Of a stretch of DNA of 64,000 nucleotides, positions 1 through 9,647 are shown piece by piece. The stretch lies in contig JAKSZT010054215.1 in NCBI GenBank assembly GCA_026826555.1, forward strand, positions 25,883,155-25,947,154, given 5' to 3'. The notes beneath the pieces were generated by a model. It worked only from the letters and a program-made list of their open reading frames with translations, made no database searches and was not told the origin of the DNA. The stretch's first letter is position 1, and every line of letters starts with the position of its first letter. The position numbers and the translations under genes are program-made. The DNA is from Tolypeutes matacus (taxonomy: Eukaryota > Chordata > Mammalia > Cingulata > Chlamyphoridae).

Positions 1-369
1 TGAATACAAGCTACATGCAAGTTAAGAGTAAATAAATATGAGATGTTAGCAAAGTTAGCAATAAAGTGAATATTGTTTTTGCTGCAAGATTTGTCAAGGA
101 TAATATTTTTCAAGAAAACCAGGAGTTGATTCTATTAATGTTTATTGTTGTTCTTTTTAGACAGATTTTGTGCTTAACTTCTGAGTTAAGTTTTCAGGAA
201 TAATAATAAGATAAGAATAGAGGCTAGTGATGTGATGTCTGTCTAGAACTTCATAGTAAATAAAGTTTTGTATTCACAGAAATTGACTGGGTCCACTTTC
301 CTTCCAATCGGCACATGGTTGATTCAGGTTGTCATCACCTCCCATCATTTTCTTGTCCCTTTTATAATC
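1..369. other. Unique AT-rich DNA, no feature seen
   Basis: No repeat, open frame or RNA motif that I recognise. Confidence 0.5.
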
Positions 370-440
370 CACCGTCTTCCAGATGAGGAAACTGAATCAG
401 AACTATTGTGAATAATCCAAGGTCATGGAGGGAATCAATC
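370..440 (-). repeat. MIR SINE fragment
   Basis: The + strand carries the reverse complement of the MIR core: CAGATGAGGAAACTGAATCAG followed by an AAGGTCA block. MIR is an ancient tRNA-derived mammalian SINE, long dead. Only the central part is recognisable, so the ends are approximate. Confidence 0.5.
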
Positions 441-1179
441 GAACGAAATCACCATATATGTCGGGACAAAACATCAATAACAGGATGATCAATGGTGATT
501 CATCAAGATCCTGTCTTGATGCTGACATTTGGCCTTATGCTTAGCATTTCTGCATGCCTAGCACTCTAGGAATGGTTAACCTTCCGTACAAATTGAATTA
601 CTGCTGATGCCTCCATATTATCCCTTGTAAAACAACTAAACACAGATCTGAAATGGTAAAAGTAACTTGCATTAGTAGGCTCATTTCTTCTGCCAAAAAA
701 CTTGAATATTGCCTTTACCAAGAATGTTTCCCTTTATATTTTTGTTAAAAGGAAAAAGAAGCATGATAAAAGAGATAGAACCATGAATTAAAAAAAAAAA
801 AATGCATCAAATATTGTTCTCATCTTTGAGCTGCATTAAAGTCACAAGGGAAGGAGCCACAGGAAAGTGACACATCTTTCAGTGAGTCTCATGTATTTCA
901 CAGAAAGAGGTCAACAGAACTGTTTAATACTTTATTTCCTGAAAGCAAATAGTGGAAATTTCAAATAACTTGACTTAGGTTTTGCCCAGATGATTCTATT
1001 TTTACTTTCTTTCCTGAATTAAGGATAGCTTTAAAGTTTTACGGTGGGCACCAAAGTTCATTTGGGAATGTGACCTTTGAACATGATCAAATGTGTAATT
1101 AGATAAAATATGTATTTTTCTCTAGAGAACAGGAATGATAAAATAAATCATATCCTTTTCCCTTCCTGCCTGAAGGGCA
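441..1179. other. Unique DNA, no gene seen
   Basis: AT-rich, with one A12 run near 791-802. No supported coding or RNA feature. Confidence 0.5.
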
Positions 1180-1280
1180 TTCAATGGGATTCAATCCACC
1201 AAATATTTATTGAATGCCTACTGTGTTTCAAACACAGATACAGTCACTCTCTTCAAGGACACCTGTCCCATGGAGGAATT
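1180..1280 (-). repeat. L2 LINE 3' end fragment
   Basis: Contains AATATTTATTGAATGCCTAC, the reverse complement of the L2 3' terminus. The same signature recurs at about 14975, 16095 and 20455. Only about 100 bp are recognisable. Confidence 0.5.
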
Positions 1281-2070
1281 TCACCCACTTTGGTGGGTCT
1301 ACTTAATGTTTCTTGCAGTTCTTAATTATTAAAGCCATTTCTGTTTTCAAAGTTGCATTAATTTTTCATTTTGGTTGAAGGATCTCAGTTCCTACCAGTG
1401 CAATTTTTATAGCATAATATAAAGGGCTGGGTCCTGAAAATGTCTTGATGAGAAACCCTGTCAATATCTTCCTTAAATACACAAAGTCTGTGTCAATATT
1501 TCAAAACATTGTAGTAGAACAGTCATTTTCCCAGTCTCCAGACTTTGTCCACTTGCTTATCATACATGTCTGCATTTTGCTGGCAGTCTTATTCCCTAAT
1601 TAGTTTACATCTTTCCTTATAAATAATTTACATCAGAACATCTGAAAGATCAGCCGTAAGATGAGAACAAACACTCCAAATTTAGAGTTTCTGTTTACTT
1701 TCTTAGCAGACCGTGTGAAAGCTGTCTATGGACATGGAGACAAAAAATAAAACTGAGTAATTTTCAAAAGTTCAAGAAAACTGAGTGAGTTTGTAGAAAA
1801 CCAAGATAGCAATTTTTCCCCTGCTTTTAGAAGGGCCAATGGATCTTTTTTCAGGTAATTGGAAGCTGCTGTTTCTCACACGACTCAGACCTGGGTATTT
1901 CACTCTACTGCAAATCAATTCAATGTTCTGTACAGCAATGACAGTGCCGCCAAAGACAAATACTTGAGTAGGTTAGCTAGTGCTTCTGAAAATGAGCTTA
2001 CAGATCACCTTCGGGACCTTGTTAAATCAGGGATTCTAATGCAGGGCCTGGGATGGGGCCTGGGATATAT
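1281..2070. other. Unique DNA, no gene seen
   Basis: One 74-codon open frame (1859-2083) runs into the MER5A repeat and resembles nothing known to me. I treat the stretch as non-coding. Confidence 0.5.
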
Positions 2071-2202
2071 CTGTGCTGTCTAATACTGTGGTCATTGACC
2101 ACACAGTGTGGCTAGTGTGACAGAATTTTAAATTAAATTAAATTTTATTTAATTTAAATAGACACATGTGGCTAGTGGACTTGGTATTGCACGGAGCAGG
2201 GT
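2071..2202 (+). mobile_element. MER5A non-autonomous hAT-Charlie DNA transposon
   Basis: Both MER5A hallmarks are visible. It starts with CTGTGCTGTCTAATAC and ends with CACATGTGGCTAGTGG followed by TATTGCACGGAGCAGG. Between them lies a palindrome-like AATTTAAATT-rich core. It is a short copy of an ancient element moved by hAT transposase and encodes nothing. Confidence 0.75.
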
Positions 2203-2558
2203 AAGTCTATCGAGAAGAGAAAGTTGACTGATGAAAAATTGGCAATCTTTAAAGCCTTGCTTGCATTTTCTTTCAACTACTTTTTTTCTCTTTTATTTTT
2301 TCCTATTTTCTAGACAGAAGTCTTTCATGCTCATTTATGTGGAATTTTCTGGGAAATTTTTCTAAAAGTATATGGTACTTTATTTAGGTTAACCTATGTA
2401 GCTCTGATTGGGGAAAGCAAAAATCACCTTTCAATACAGTTTTTTGGCTTTCCTATCAGAGGTATATTCAACAGAGTATAGTATCGACGGCACATTAAAA
2501 TGGCCAATGGGAGCTTGTGTAGTACATTAATTCATGGAAAACTCCAGATATTAGAAAA
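2203..2558. other. Unique T-rich DNA
   Basis: Nothing recognised. This is the left flank of the LINE-1 complex that begins at the direct repeat starting at 2559. Confidence 0.5.
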
Positions 2559-2686
2559 AGTAGACTTACTTTTTTCTTTATTAGAGAAGTTGTGGGTTCA
2601 CAGAACAATCATGCATAAAATACAGGATTCCCATCTACCACCCCACTAATAACTTGCATTGCTGTAGAATACTTGTTAAAATTGTT

Positions 2687-2700
2687 GGTAGCACCTTTTT
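2687..2700. repeat. Left target-site duplication of the DAS-SINE
   Basis: GGTAGCACCTTTTT here and at 2920-2933 flanks the SINE and assembly gap. The duplicated sequence is L1 3' UTR, so the SINE inserted into the L1. Confidence 0.9.
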
Positions 2701-2919
2701 TTTTTTTTTTTTTTNNNNNNNNNNNNNNNNNNNNNNNNNNNNNNNNNNNNNNNNNNNNNNNNNNNNNNNNNNNNNNNNNNNNNNNNNNNNNNNNNNNNNN
2801 NNNNNNNNNNNNNNCCATGCGGGCGGGCTTGCCTTCACCAGGAGGCCCCGGGAACCGAACCCGGGGCCTCCCATATGGTAAACGGGAGCCCTACTGATTG
2901 AGCCACAGCCGCTTCCCAA
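2701..2919 (-). mobile_element. DAS-SINE (tRNA-derived), interrupted by an assembly gap
   Basis: Read on the minus strand, it starts with GGGAAGCGGCTGTGGCTCAA and has an A box (TGGCTCAATCAGTAGG) and a B box (GGTTCGGTTCC). This is a tRNA-derived Pol III promoter. A block of 100 Ns (2715-2814) replaces the 3' part of the element, and T14 (2701-2714) is the remaining tail. The visible 103 bp are almost identical to the copies near 22.5 and 59.5 kb, which indicates recent activity. It matches the DAS-SINEs of armadillos. Confidence 0.9.
2715..2814. other. Assembly gap, 100 N
   Basis: Exactly 100 N, a conventional filler for a gap of unknown size, between the SINE's T-run and its tRNA-like body. 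By comparison with 22377-22555, about 60-70 bp of SINE 3' region should lie here. Confidence 0.95.
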
Positions 2920-3234
2920 GGTAGCACCTTTTTATAATTGTACTATTAAAGTCCATGGTTTAACTTAGGGTTCTGTCTGTCCAGTGTTTTTCCTTGGATT
3001 TAAAAAAAAAAAAAATTATTCTATACCATATATACAATCTAAAATTTCCCCTTTTAGTCATATTCAGATATATATTTATATATTTCAGTGTAGTGAATTG
3101 CATTCACAGTGTTGTGCTACCATCACCACCATCCACTATCAAAACATTTCCATCATTCTAAATAGGAATCCTGTACATTTTAAGCCTTACCTTCCCATTC
3201 CCTATCCCCGCCCCATCACCTAGTAACCTATATT

Positions 3235-3950
3235 CTAGATTCTGACTCTATGAGTTTGCTTATTCCACCTGTTTCCTATCAGTGAGATCATACAATATCT
3301 GTCCTTTTGTGTCTGACTTATTTCATTCAGCATAATGTCTTCCAGGTTCGTCCACGTTGTCCTACGTAGTAGGACTTCATTCTTTTTTACAGCCGAATAA
3401 TATTTCATTGTATGTATATACCACATTCTATTTATCCATTTAGCAGTTGGTGGACACTTGAGTCATTTCCATCTTTTGGTAATTGTGAATACTTCTGCTA
3501 TGAACATTGATGTTCAAATATCTGTTCCAGTCCCTGCTTTCAATTCTTTTAGGTGTATGCCTAGTAGTGGGATTGCCTAGTCATATGGTTGTTCTATACT
3601 TAGCTTTCTGAGGAACTGTCGAATGGTCTTCCACAGCAGCTGTTCCATTTTACATTGCCACCAGCAATGAATGAGTGTTCCTATTAACCCACATCCTCTC
3701 CAACACTTGTTATTTTCTGTTTTTTTTTTTAATAGCAGACATTTTAATGGGTGTGAAATGGTATCTCATTGTGATTTTGATTTGCATTTCCCTGATGGTT
3801 AACGATGGTGAGTGTCTTTTCATGTGCTTTCTGACCATTTGTTTATCTTTTTTGGAGAGATGACTGTTCAAGTCTTTTGCCCATTTAAAAAATTGGATTT
3901 TTTGAATTTTTGTTATTAAGTTGAATGATTTCTTTTTTTCTTTTAAAAAA
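3235..3950 (-). pseudogene. LINE-1 ORF2 C-terminal remnant, copy 1
   Basis: The minus-strand frame at 3235-3426 reads MWYIHTMKYYSAVKKNEV, then TTWTNLEDIMLNEISQTQKD. This is the L1 ORF2p C-terminal segment just before the stop. Upstream pieces in shifted frames continue to the QLNNK motif near 3915. Only about the last 230 residues of a roughly 1,275-residue protein are represented, with frameshifts and stops. The autonomous protein would be the endonuclease and reverse transcriptase that drives L1 retrotransposition; none of those catalytic domains is left here. Confidence 0.8.
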
Positions 3951-4380
3951 AATTATTGAGGGGAGCGGATATGACTCAAGCAGTTGAGTGCCCATCTTCC
4001 ACAAGGGAGGTCCTGGGTTCGGTTTCCGGTGCCTCCTAAAGAAGACAAACAACAAGCAGACATGAGCAGACAACGAGCAAAAGCAATGAGCAAAAATAAT
4101 GAGCAAGACAATGAGCAAACAATGAGCAGACAACAAGCATAAAGAAACGAGCAGTGACCGGATGTAGCTCAAGCAGTTGAGCACCCGTCTCCCACGTGGG
4201 AGGTCCCAGTTTCAGTTCCTGTTGCCTCCTAGAGAAAGAAAAAACAAAAACAATGAGTAAAAAAAAACAAGCAGACAATGAGTGCAAACCAGGAACAAAA
4301 ACAGCAAGCAAAAACAATGAGCAAACAGATGAGGGAAACATCTCAGGGATCTCGGGCGGGTGTGGGGGGGCAATTATTGA
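3951..4380 (+). mobile_element. Dimeric DAS-related SINE with 9-bp flanking repeats
   Basis: Two tRNA-like SINE units lie head to tail, one from about 3960 and one from about 4154. Each has an A-box-like block (GATATGACTCAAGCAGTTGA; GATGTAGCTCAAGCAGTTGA), a B-box region (GGTTCGGTTTC at 4016-4026; a degenerate one near 4210) and GTGCCTCCTA or TTGCCTCCTA at the end of the tRNA part. Each is followed by an A-rich tail built of AATGAGCA-like units. AATTATTGA occurs at 3951-3959 and 4372-4380 and is a probable target-site duplication. The second monomer ends in a G7 run (4364-4370). Confidence 0.85.
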
Positions 4381-5411
4381 AATGTATCATTCATACATGA
4401 ACATACATAAACAATAATTTTATATTAAAAGTTGTAAATTTACAAAACAAACATTCGTAATATCATATACGGCTTCCATACATCACCCCACCACCAAAAC
4501 CTTGGATTGTTGTGAAATATTTGCAAATTATGAAAGAGCATTATCAAAATATTACTACTAATCTACTATCTTACATTTGGTGTATTTCTCCCCCAACCCA
4601 CCCTATTTTTAAAATTCATAAACCATGCAATTTATTTAGCATACTCTCAATGGCATTTGGTATAATCATGGAGTTGTACATTCATCACTTCAGTCAATAT
4701 TAGAATATCTTCATTTCTCCAAAAAAAAAAAAAAAGAAAAGAAACAACAACAAAAAAAACCTAACAAATGCAAAAAACCCCTACCCCTTAGTAACCTCTC
4801 AATTTCTCTATCCTTCCCCTGCCATACATATACAACTACTAATCTAGTTCTGTCTCTGTATCTACATTTTGCATGGATGGAGTAAAAAAATATGTAATAT
4901 TTTTTGTCTAGTTTCTTTCACTTAACATGCTTCCTTTTTTACCATTGATGGAAGATTATTGATATATTACTATACACTGTTGTTCATAGTTTGTTTTGGT
5001 TGTTTTTTTGCCCAAATATCACACTGGCATTAAGCTCTTGTAACATTACTGTACATTTGTTCTGTTTCAAATAAAAGCATTCTTATATATGCACTATTAA
5101 ACCTATTCATTTCTCACAAGAAGGTTCACTATGCTATACAGTCTCAGGTTTCATTTCTTAGTTTCCCTTCTAGTGATATACATGTCCTTAGACTTTCCCT
5201 TTCAACCACTATCATATCCATGTATTAGTGCTACTAATTACAAATCCTATGACGTGCTTTCACCATTTCTATTCAATTCCAAACATTTACAATCATTTTT
5301 AAACCAATTCTGCACAGATCAAACCTTAACTTTCCATTCTCGAATCACATTCTATTCTCTGTGACTTATATTCTAGCTATTAACTCCATGAATTTGCTCA
5401 TTAAATATGGT
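4381..5411 (-). mobile_element. L1 3' UTR, second (inner) copy, different subfamily
   Basis: A long reverse-complemented L1 3' UTR. Near 4470 it has CATCACCCCACCACCAAAAC, and near 4670 a GTTGTACATTCATCACTTCA block followed by a CCCC-rich stretch. It shares the general plan of the outer 3' UTR at 2569-3234 but differs in length and detail, so it is not a simple tandem duplicate. An A15 run at about 4721-4735 and an AAC-rich stretch lie inside it. Confidence 0.75.
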
Positions 5412-6320
5412 TCATAACAGCAAAATCATACAATATTTGTCCTTTTGTGTCTGGCTTGCTTCACTCAACATAATGTCCTCCAGGTTCATCCATGTTGTCA
5501 TATTCTTCATGACTTCGTTTCTTCTTACAGCTGAATAATATTCCATCTTGTGTATATCCCACAGTTGGTTTATCCATTTGTAAGTTAATGAGTACCTGGA
5601 TTGTTTCCATCTTTTGGCAATTGGGAATAATGCCACTATTAATATCAGTGTGCAGATGTCTGTTCATGTACCTGCTCTCAGATCTTCTGGGTATACACCT
5701 AGTAGGGTTATTGTCAGGTCACATGGCAGATTTATAACTTCCTTAGGAACCACTAAACAGACTTCCACAGTGGCTGTATAATCCCACCAACAGTGGATAA
5801 GTGTTCCTGTATTTCCACATCCTCTCCAACACTTGTAGTTTCCTGTGTTTTCAATAGTGGCCATTCTAGTAGGTGTGAAATATCTCATTTTAGCTTTGAT
5901 TTGCATTTCCCTAACATCCAATGATGTTGAACATTTTTGCATGTGTGTTTTTGCCATTTGTATTTCTTCTTTAGAAAAATGTCTATTCAGGTCTTTTGCC
6001 TATTTTTTCATTGTCATTTGTCTTTTTATTGTTGAGTTGTAGGATCTCTTTATATATCATGGATATTAGACCCTTGTCAGATGTGTGATTTCCAAATATT
6101 TTCTCCCATTGAGTAGGCTGCCTTTTAATCCCCTTCACAAAGTCCTTTGAGGTGCAGAAGTGTTTAATTTTGAGGAGGTGCCATTTATTTATTTTATATT
6201 TTGTTGCTTGTGCTTTGGCTATAATGTTTAAGAGAACCCCAGCTACTCCAAGGTCCTGAAGATGTTTCCCTACATTATCTTCTAGGAGATTTATGGTACT
6301 GCCTTTTATGTTTAGGTCTT
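5412..6320 (-). pseudogene. LINE-1 ORF2 C-terminal remnant, copy 2
   Basis: Minus-strand frames read, in protein order: DLNIKGSTINLLEDN (upstream of 6240), [60 protein letters not shown], then WDIHKMEYYSAVRRNE and TTWMNLEDIMLSEASQTQKD near 5412. The CWRGCG...LIHCWW part is the cysteine-rich C-terminal domain of ORF2p. At least two frameshifts separate the pieces. The endonuclease and reverse transcriptase domains are absent because the segment joins directly to ORF1 at about 6320. Confidence 0.85.
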
Positions 6321-6969
6321 TGCAGCATTCAGAACTCTCTCCTTGTCCTTTGCATTTGATAGTGTAATCAATATATGTCGGGGTGTAGTTTTCTTCATAT
6401 TTTTCCCATTTGGTGTTCTCTGAGCTTCTTGGATGTGCATATTCATGTCTTTGGCTAAGTTTAGGAAGTTCTCTGTCATTATTTCTTTGACTATTCCTTC
6501 TTCTTTCTCTCTTTCTTCTCCTTTTGGGATCCCATAATGTATATATTGGTTCACTTAAATGGTATCCCATAGCATTCTTAGGCTTTACTATTTCTTTACT
6601 ATTTCTTTTGTCTTTCTGTCCTTAACCTGACACATTTCAAGATCTTCTCTTCAAGTTCACTAATTCTTTATTCTGCCAGCTCCAATCTGCTCTTGAAACC
6701 CTCTGGGCATTTTTCATTTCACTTGTTGTGATCTGCAACTCCAGTAGTTCTGTTTGGTTCCCTTTTAAAATTTCTGTCTCTTTACTTAGACTCTCATATT
6801 GCTCATTCATTGTTTTCCTGATCTCCTTTGGTTCTTTCTCTTTACTTTCCTCATCTCCTTGAGCATTTTTAAGATCATTTAAAAAAGGCTTTGTTTGATA
6901 TGTCCACTTTCTTGTCTTCTTTGTTGATGTTTTCTGTATTTTTATCTTCTTTTCTGGATGGGCCGTCAT
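6318..6969 (-). pseudogene. LINE-1 ORF1 remnant, 3' part missing
   Basis: The minus strand opens with MTAHPEKKIKIQKTSTKK at 6969. A coiled-coil region follows (MNEQYESLSKETEILKGNQT, ELLELQITTSEMKNAQ). After a frameshift comes the start of the RRM-like and C-terminal region (EEIVKEIMTE-like, then IQEAQRTPNGKNMKKTTPRH, then LSNAKDKERVLNAAK). ORF1p is the nucleic-acid chaperone that trimerises and coats L1 RNA. The RRM is truncated at AAK, where the sequence switches to ORF2. The start was chosen because the methionine sits right after the 5' UTR and before the conserved basic stretch. Confidence 0.85.
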
Positions 6970-8115
6970 TTCCCATTTCTTTGTTTGTACTCTTTTTTTT
7001 GCACAGTGTACCCTTTGCTATTTTAAAATATTAACTCTGGGAGTTATTCCTTGCAGTGTTTGTTTCTTGGTTTTGGTACCAGATAAGGATAAGACAGAGA
7101 TTTTCCTATTCCTCAGCCCACCTATCAGAAAGGTCTGCATAGTATGAATGCAGTATATACGGTTTTCCCTGTCTTTCTGAGCCTTTGTCCTGTCGTGGAC
7201 TTTTGCTTGTTAGTTGTTTTGAAATTTCCCTATTTACAGGAGTGTGGTTGTCCTTTCTGTTTCCCGAGAGACAGACCTCCCTTTCCCAGGTGTTTAAATC
7301 CAACAGTCCTTTGTTTCAGATATTTCTGCCTCTATAGATTTTTAGACTCCATTCCTTATCTCTAGCTGCTTTTGCCTGGAGGGCAAATTCTGAGAGGCCA
7401 GTCACCCCAGAGAGAACTTTCCCAGTCAGTCTTTCCCAGTTAAAACAAGTTCAGGGACCCAAAAGGCGTGTGCAGACCAGCCCCAAAGTGCCTTGAGGAG
7501 GGGTCAGAAAGGGCACCAAAAGCTTTTCTGATGGTTACCAAAAACTGAGCTTTCCTGGCCTGTCCAGCAAATGCAGTCCTTCAGATAACTGTCCCACATA
7601 ATGCTGAGGAAGCCCTTCATCTTTACATCTCTACCACCTCCACCCCTTTCTGGGGAAGGCTGAAACAATGGCTGCCACTGCCTTTGTCCAGGTGAGGTTG
7701 AAACAACAGCTGCCCTCACAGCCTGGACCCCAGCTACCTGAATTTGCTAATCAAAATCCATGATCAGTAATCAAAAGCCATGATCAGTGATCTGCCATGC
7801 CCATCCCTGTTCTTGGAGAAGAGTATTTTTATGTCCCTTTTTGCTACCAGCAAGCTAGCTAACAACTGCACCCCAAGGCAGCTTGCCATGAGCATGAGGG
7901 GTGGGTGCTGGCAGTGGCCACACAGAGAGCAATTTACTGTTCTTCACAGTAGTTCATCAGCCTTTTCCTCCTGTTCTTCCCTGGATACAGTGTTCTTCTG
8001 GCCTCCAGAGTTTCAAAGTAGTTGGTTCAGACAGTTCTCACCTGTTTAATAGTTGTTTTGGTGGAAGTGCTGAGCCCTGGAGCTCCCTATTCTACCATCT
8101 TTCCTGGAAGTCCTC
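6970..8115 (-). mobile_element. LINE-1 5' UTR, apparently full length
   Basis: The minus strand begins at 8115 with GAGGACTTCCAGG followed by an AAGATGG motif, the standard start of many mammalian L1 5' ends. About 1.15 kb lead to ORF1. The region is less AT-rich than its surroundings and has several short spurious frames. Family knowledge says an L1 5' UTR carries an internal Pol II promoter; activity here is unlikely given the decay downstream. Position 8115 abuts the right TSD, so the element looks complete at its 5' end. Confidence 0.75.
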
Positions 8116-8125
8116 AGTAGACTTA

Positions 8126-8394
8126 TTTTTGAATGTACTTTATTTCTTCATTTAAAATTAAAAGACTCTATGTTTCCTTGTCCTTTGTTAAATGAAATGT
8201 AGGGCACTTTTAAAAATACTTGAGGTACCAGGTACAGTCAATGTACAAGCTGAATAAATATAAAGGCCTTTCCTTTGAGTGATGTATAGTGAGAAAGAAA
8301 CCTTTTCTAAGGGCACAAACAAAATCTGCCTGCTTAGTACATTAATTGGTCACTAGCTGAGTTGATTGTTCTCCCATAGATTTTAAAAATAATT
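8126..8394. other. Unique DNA
   Basis: Right flank of the L1 complex; nothing recognised. Confidence 0.5.
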
Positions 8395-8625
8395 TATTTA
8401 ATGAATAAAGAGTATTTATTATGTGACAGGCACTTTTAAAAATAATTTTAACCAATTTTTATTTATTTGATCCTCACAACAATTCTATAAGGTATTAGTA
8501 TCACACCCATTTTGTAAATGAAAAAATGGAAGCACAAGTAAATTTAGTAATTTCCCCAGGGGCAGTGGCTAAGAGATGTTTGAGCAGGTTCAGAAAAGCA
8601 GCGAAGCCCATGCTCTAAGCCAGTG
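8395..8625 (-). repeat. MIR SINE
   Basis: Near full-length reverse-complemented MIR: TATTATGTGACAGGCAC, GATCCTCACAACAATTCTAT, a CCATTTTGTAAATGAA block and AGCCCATGCTCTAA in the expected order. Confidence 0.8.
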
Positions 8626-8829
8626 GGACATGCTCTGTGGTTAGTATTGGTTTATTAGGATGAAAGGATAAGCTTTTTCATGTTAGGCTTTGGATTTTAA
8701 GAATATTTCAGGTATCTATTATACATGAGGAGTCTTTAAACGGGGGAGGCATTGTAATCATTCTCATTTCTTCATTTTTCCTAATGGCCAGGTAGACAAA
8801 GTTTTCAATAAAGCTTAGAAAGGCTTTGA

Positions 8830-8970
8830 AATTTGATTCCTAGCTCTTCTTTATCATACCTATGTCATTTTGGCAAATTTCTTAATCTATAAATTTTTAT
8901 TTTCTCATCTATCCATGGAGTTAACAAAAAGCCTACCTCATGGTGTTTTTTGTTTGAATAAAATAAGAAA
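8830..8970 (+). repeat. MIR-like fragment
   Basis: Sense-order MIR blocks: TTTGGCAAATTTCTTAAT, then TTTCTCATCTAT, then GCCTACCTCATGG. Diverged, ends approximate. Confidence 0.5.
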
Positions 8971-9305
8971 ATATATAATCCCAATGTTTCTTAGAAGAAA
9001 CATCTTCAAATGTTAAATCAAGTTCCCAAGAAATGTTAAAACAAAGAGAAATTTAAACAAAATTAATGTCAGTCTGTGAAAGTATTGACTTAGGCTGGCT
9101 CCAAGTAATGAAATCAAATACAGAAATTGCATATAAACTTAAAGAATTCGAACATTTTAATCATGTATGCCCATGTGCCAAGGTAGGACATTTTATTAAA
9201 ACTAATTCTCTACTTGGCAAATAGAAAACAACTAAATGTGTAAATAGATCAGTTTCTCTATTTCATTTGTGAATATTATATAATATACAAGATATAGTTT
9301 TCCTT
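8971..9305. other. Unique AT-rich DNA
   Basis: Nothing recognised. Confidence 0.5.
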
Positions 9306-9391
9306 CTTTTTTCTTCAGGAGGTACCAGGTATTGAACCTGGGACCTTGTAATGCAAAGCAGGTGCCCAACCACTGAGTTACACCTGCTGCC
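9306..9391 (-). mobile_element. tRNA-derived SINE, DAS-like, diverged
   Basis: On the minus strand, GGGCAGCAGGTGTAACTCAG opens the element, with an A box (GTAACTCAGTGG), a B box (GGTTCAATACC) and a CCTCCTGAAG tail joint. A T-rich run on its left is the reverse-complemented tail. Imperfect flanking repeats (ATAGTTTTCCTT at about 9294; ATAGCTTTACTT at about 9393) are probably an aged target-site duplication. Confidence 0.75.
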
Positions 9392-9647
9392 CATAGCTTT
9401 ACTTTTTATTTGTTTAGTTGATATGCATTTTACTGGAGAATTGGGTGTAAAAATGGGTTTAGTATTATACAGTTTCATCATATTCATTTTTTTCTTTAAA
9501 ATGTCTAAGACCATGAACATTAAAATGTTACCATGAATTATTGTGCTTACAAAATAAATAATTTGGCTGAAGGATACTTGGGGTAAATATTTCAATTGCT
9601 TAAATATATAGTTAACTTTCAATGTAAGCCTTTTTTCTTTTCTCTTT
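9392..9647. other. Unique DNA
   Basis: Nothing recognised. Confidence 0.4.

Larger units (their letters stand above)
2569..3234 (-). mobile_element. L1 3' UTR, first (outer) copy
   Basis: Reverse complement of an old mammalian L1 3' UTR: GAGAAGTTGTGGGTTCACAG, then ATGCATAAAATACAGGATTC, then a CCACCCCACTAAT block. It is interrupted by a DAS-SINE. It directly follows the ORF2 C-terminal remnant at 3235-3950 and ends in a T-rich tail beside the left TSD. Confidence 0.8.
2559..8125 (-). mobile_element. Composite LINE-1 insertion bounded by a 10-bp target-site duplication
   Basis: AGTAGACTTA occurs at 2559-2568 and again at 8116-8125. On the minus strand the first base after the right copy is the L1 5' end (GAGGACTTCCAGG, 8115 downward). 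The left copy abuts a T-rich run (2569-2580) that is the reverse-complemented L1 poly(A) tail. Read 5' to 3' on the minus strand, the complex holds a 5' UTR, ORF1, an ORF2 C-terminal remnant, one 3' UTR, a nested SINE pair, a second ORF2 C-terminal remnant and a different 3' UTR with another nested SINE. Two 3' halves in one TSD-bounded unit imply nesting or recombination between L1 copies. All reading frames are broken. Confidence 0.85.

Noticed and set aside
2609..2919. Several open frames crossing the N block
   Set aside because: Produced by 100 N and homopolymers inside a SINE.
4036..4150. Regularly spaced AATGAGCA units considered as a CRISPR-like array
   Set aside because: Units are 8-20 bp apart, degenerate and form a SINE tail in a mammalian genome.
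5983..6570. 195-codon minus-strand open frame, the longest in the window
   Set aside because: It spans the ORF1-ORF2 junction of the dead L1 and combines an out-of-frame ORF1 part with an in-frame ORF2 part. It is not an independent gene.
7144..8155. Several 70-90-codon frames
   Set aside because: They lie in the L1 5' UTR on either strand and have no counterpart among L1 proteins.
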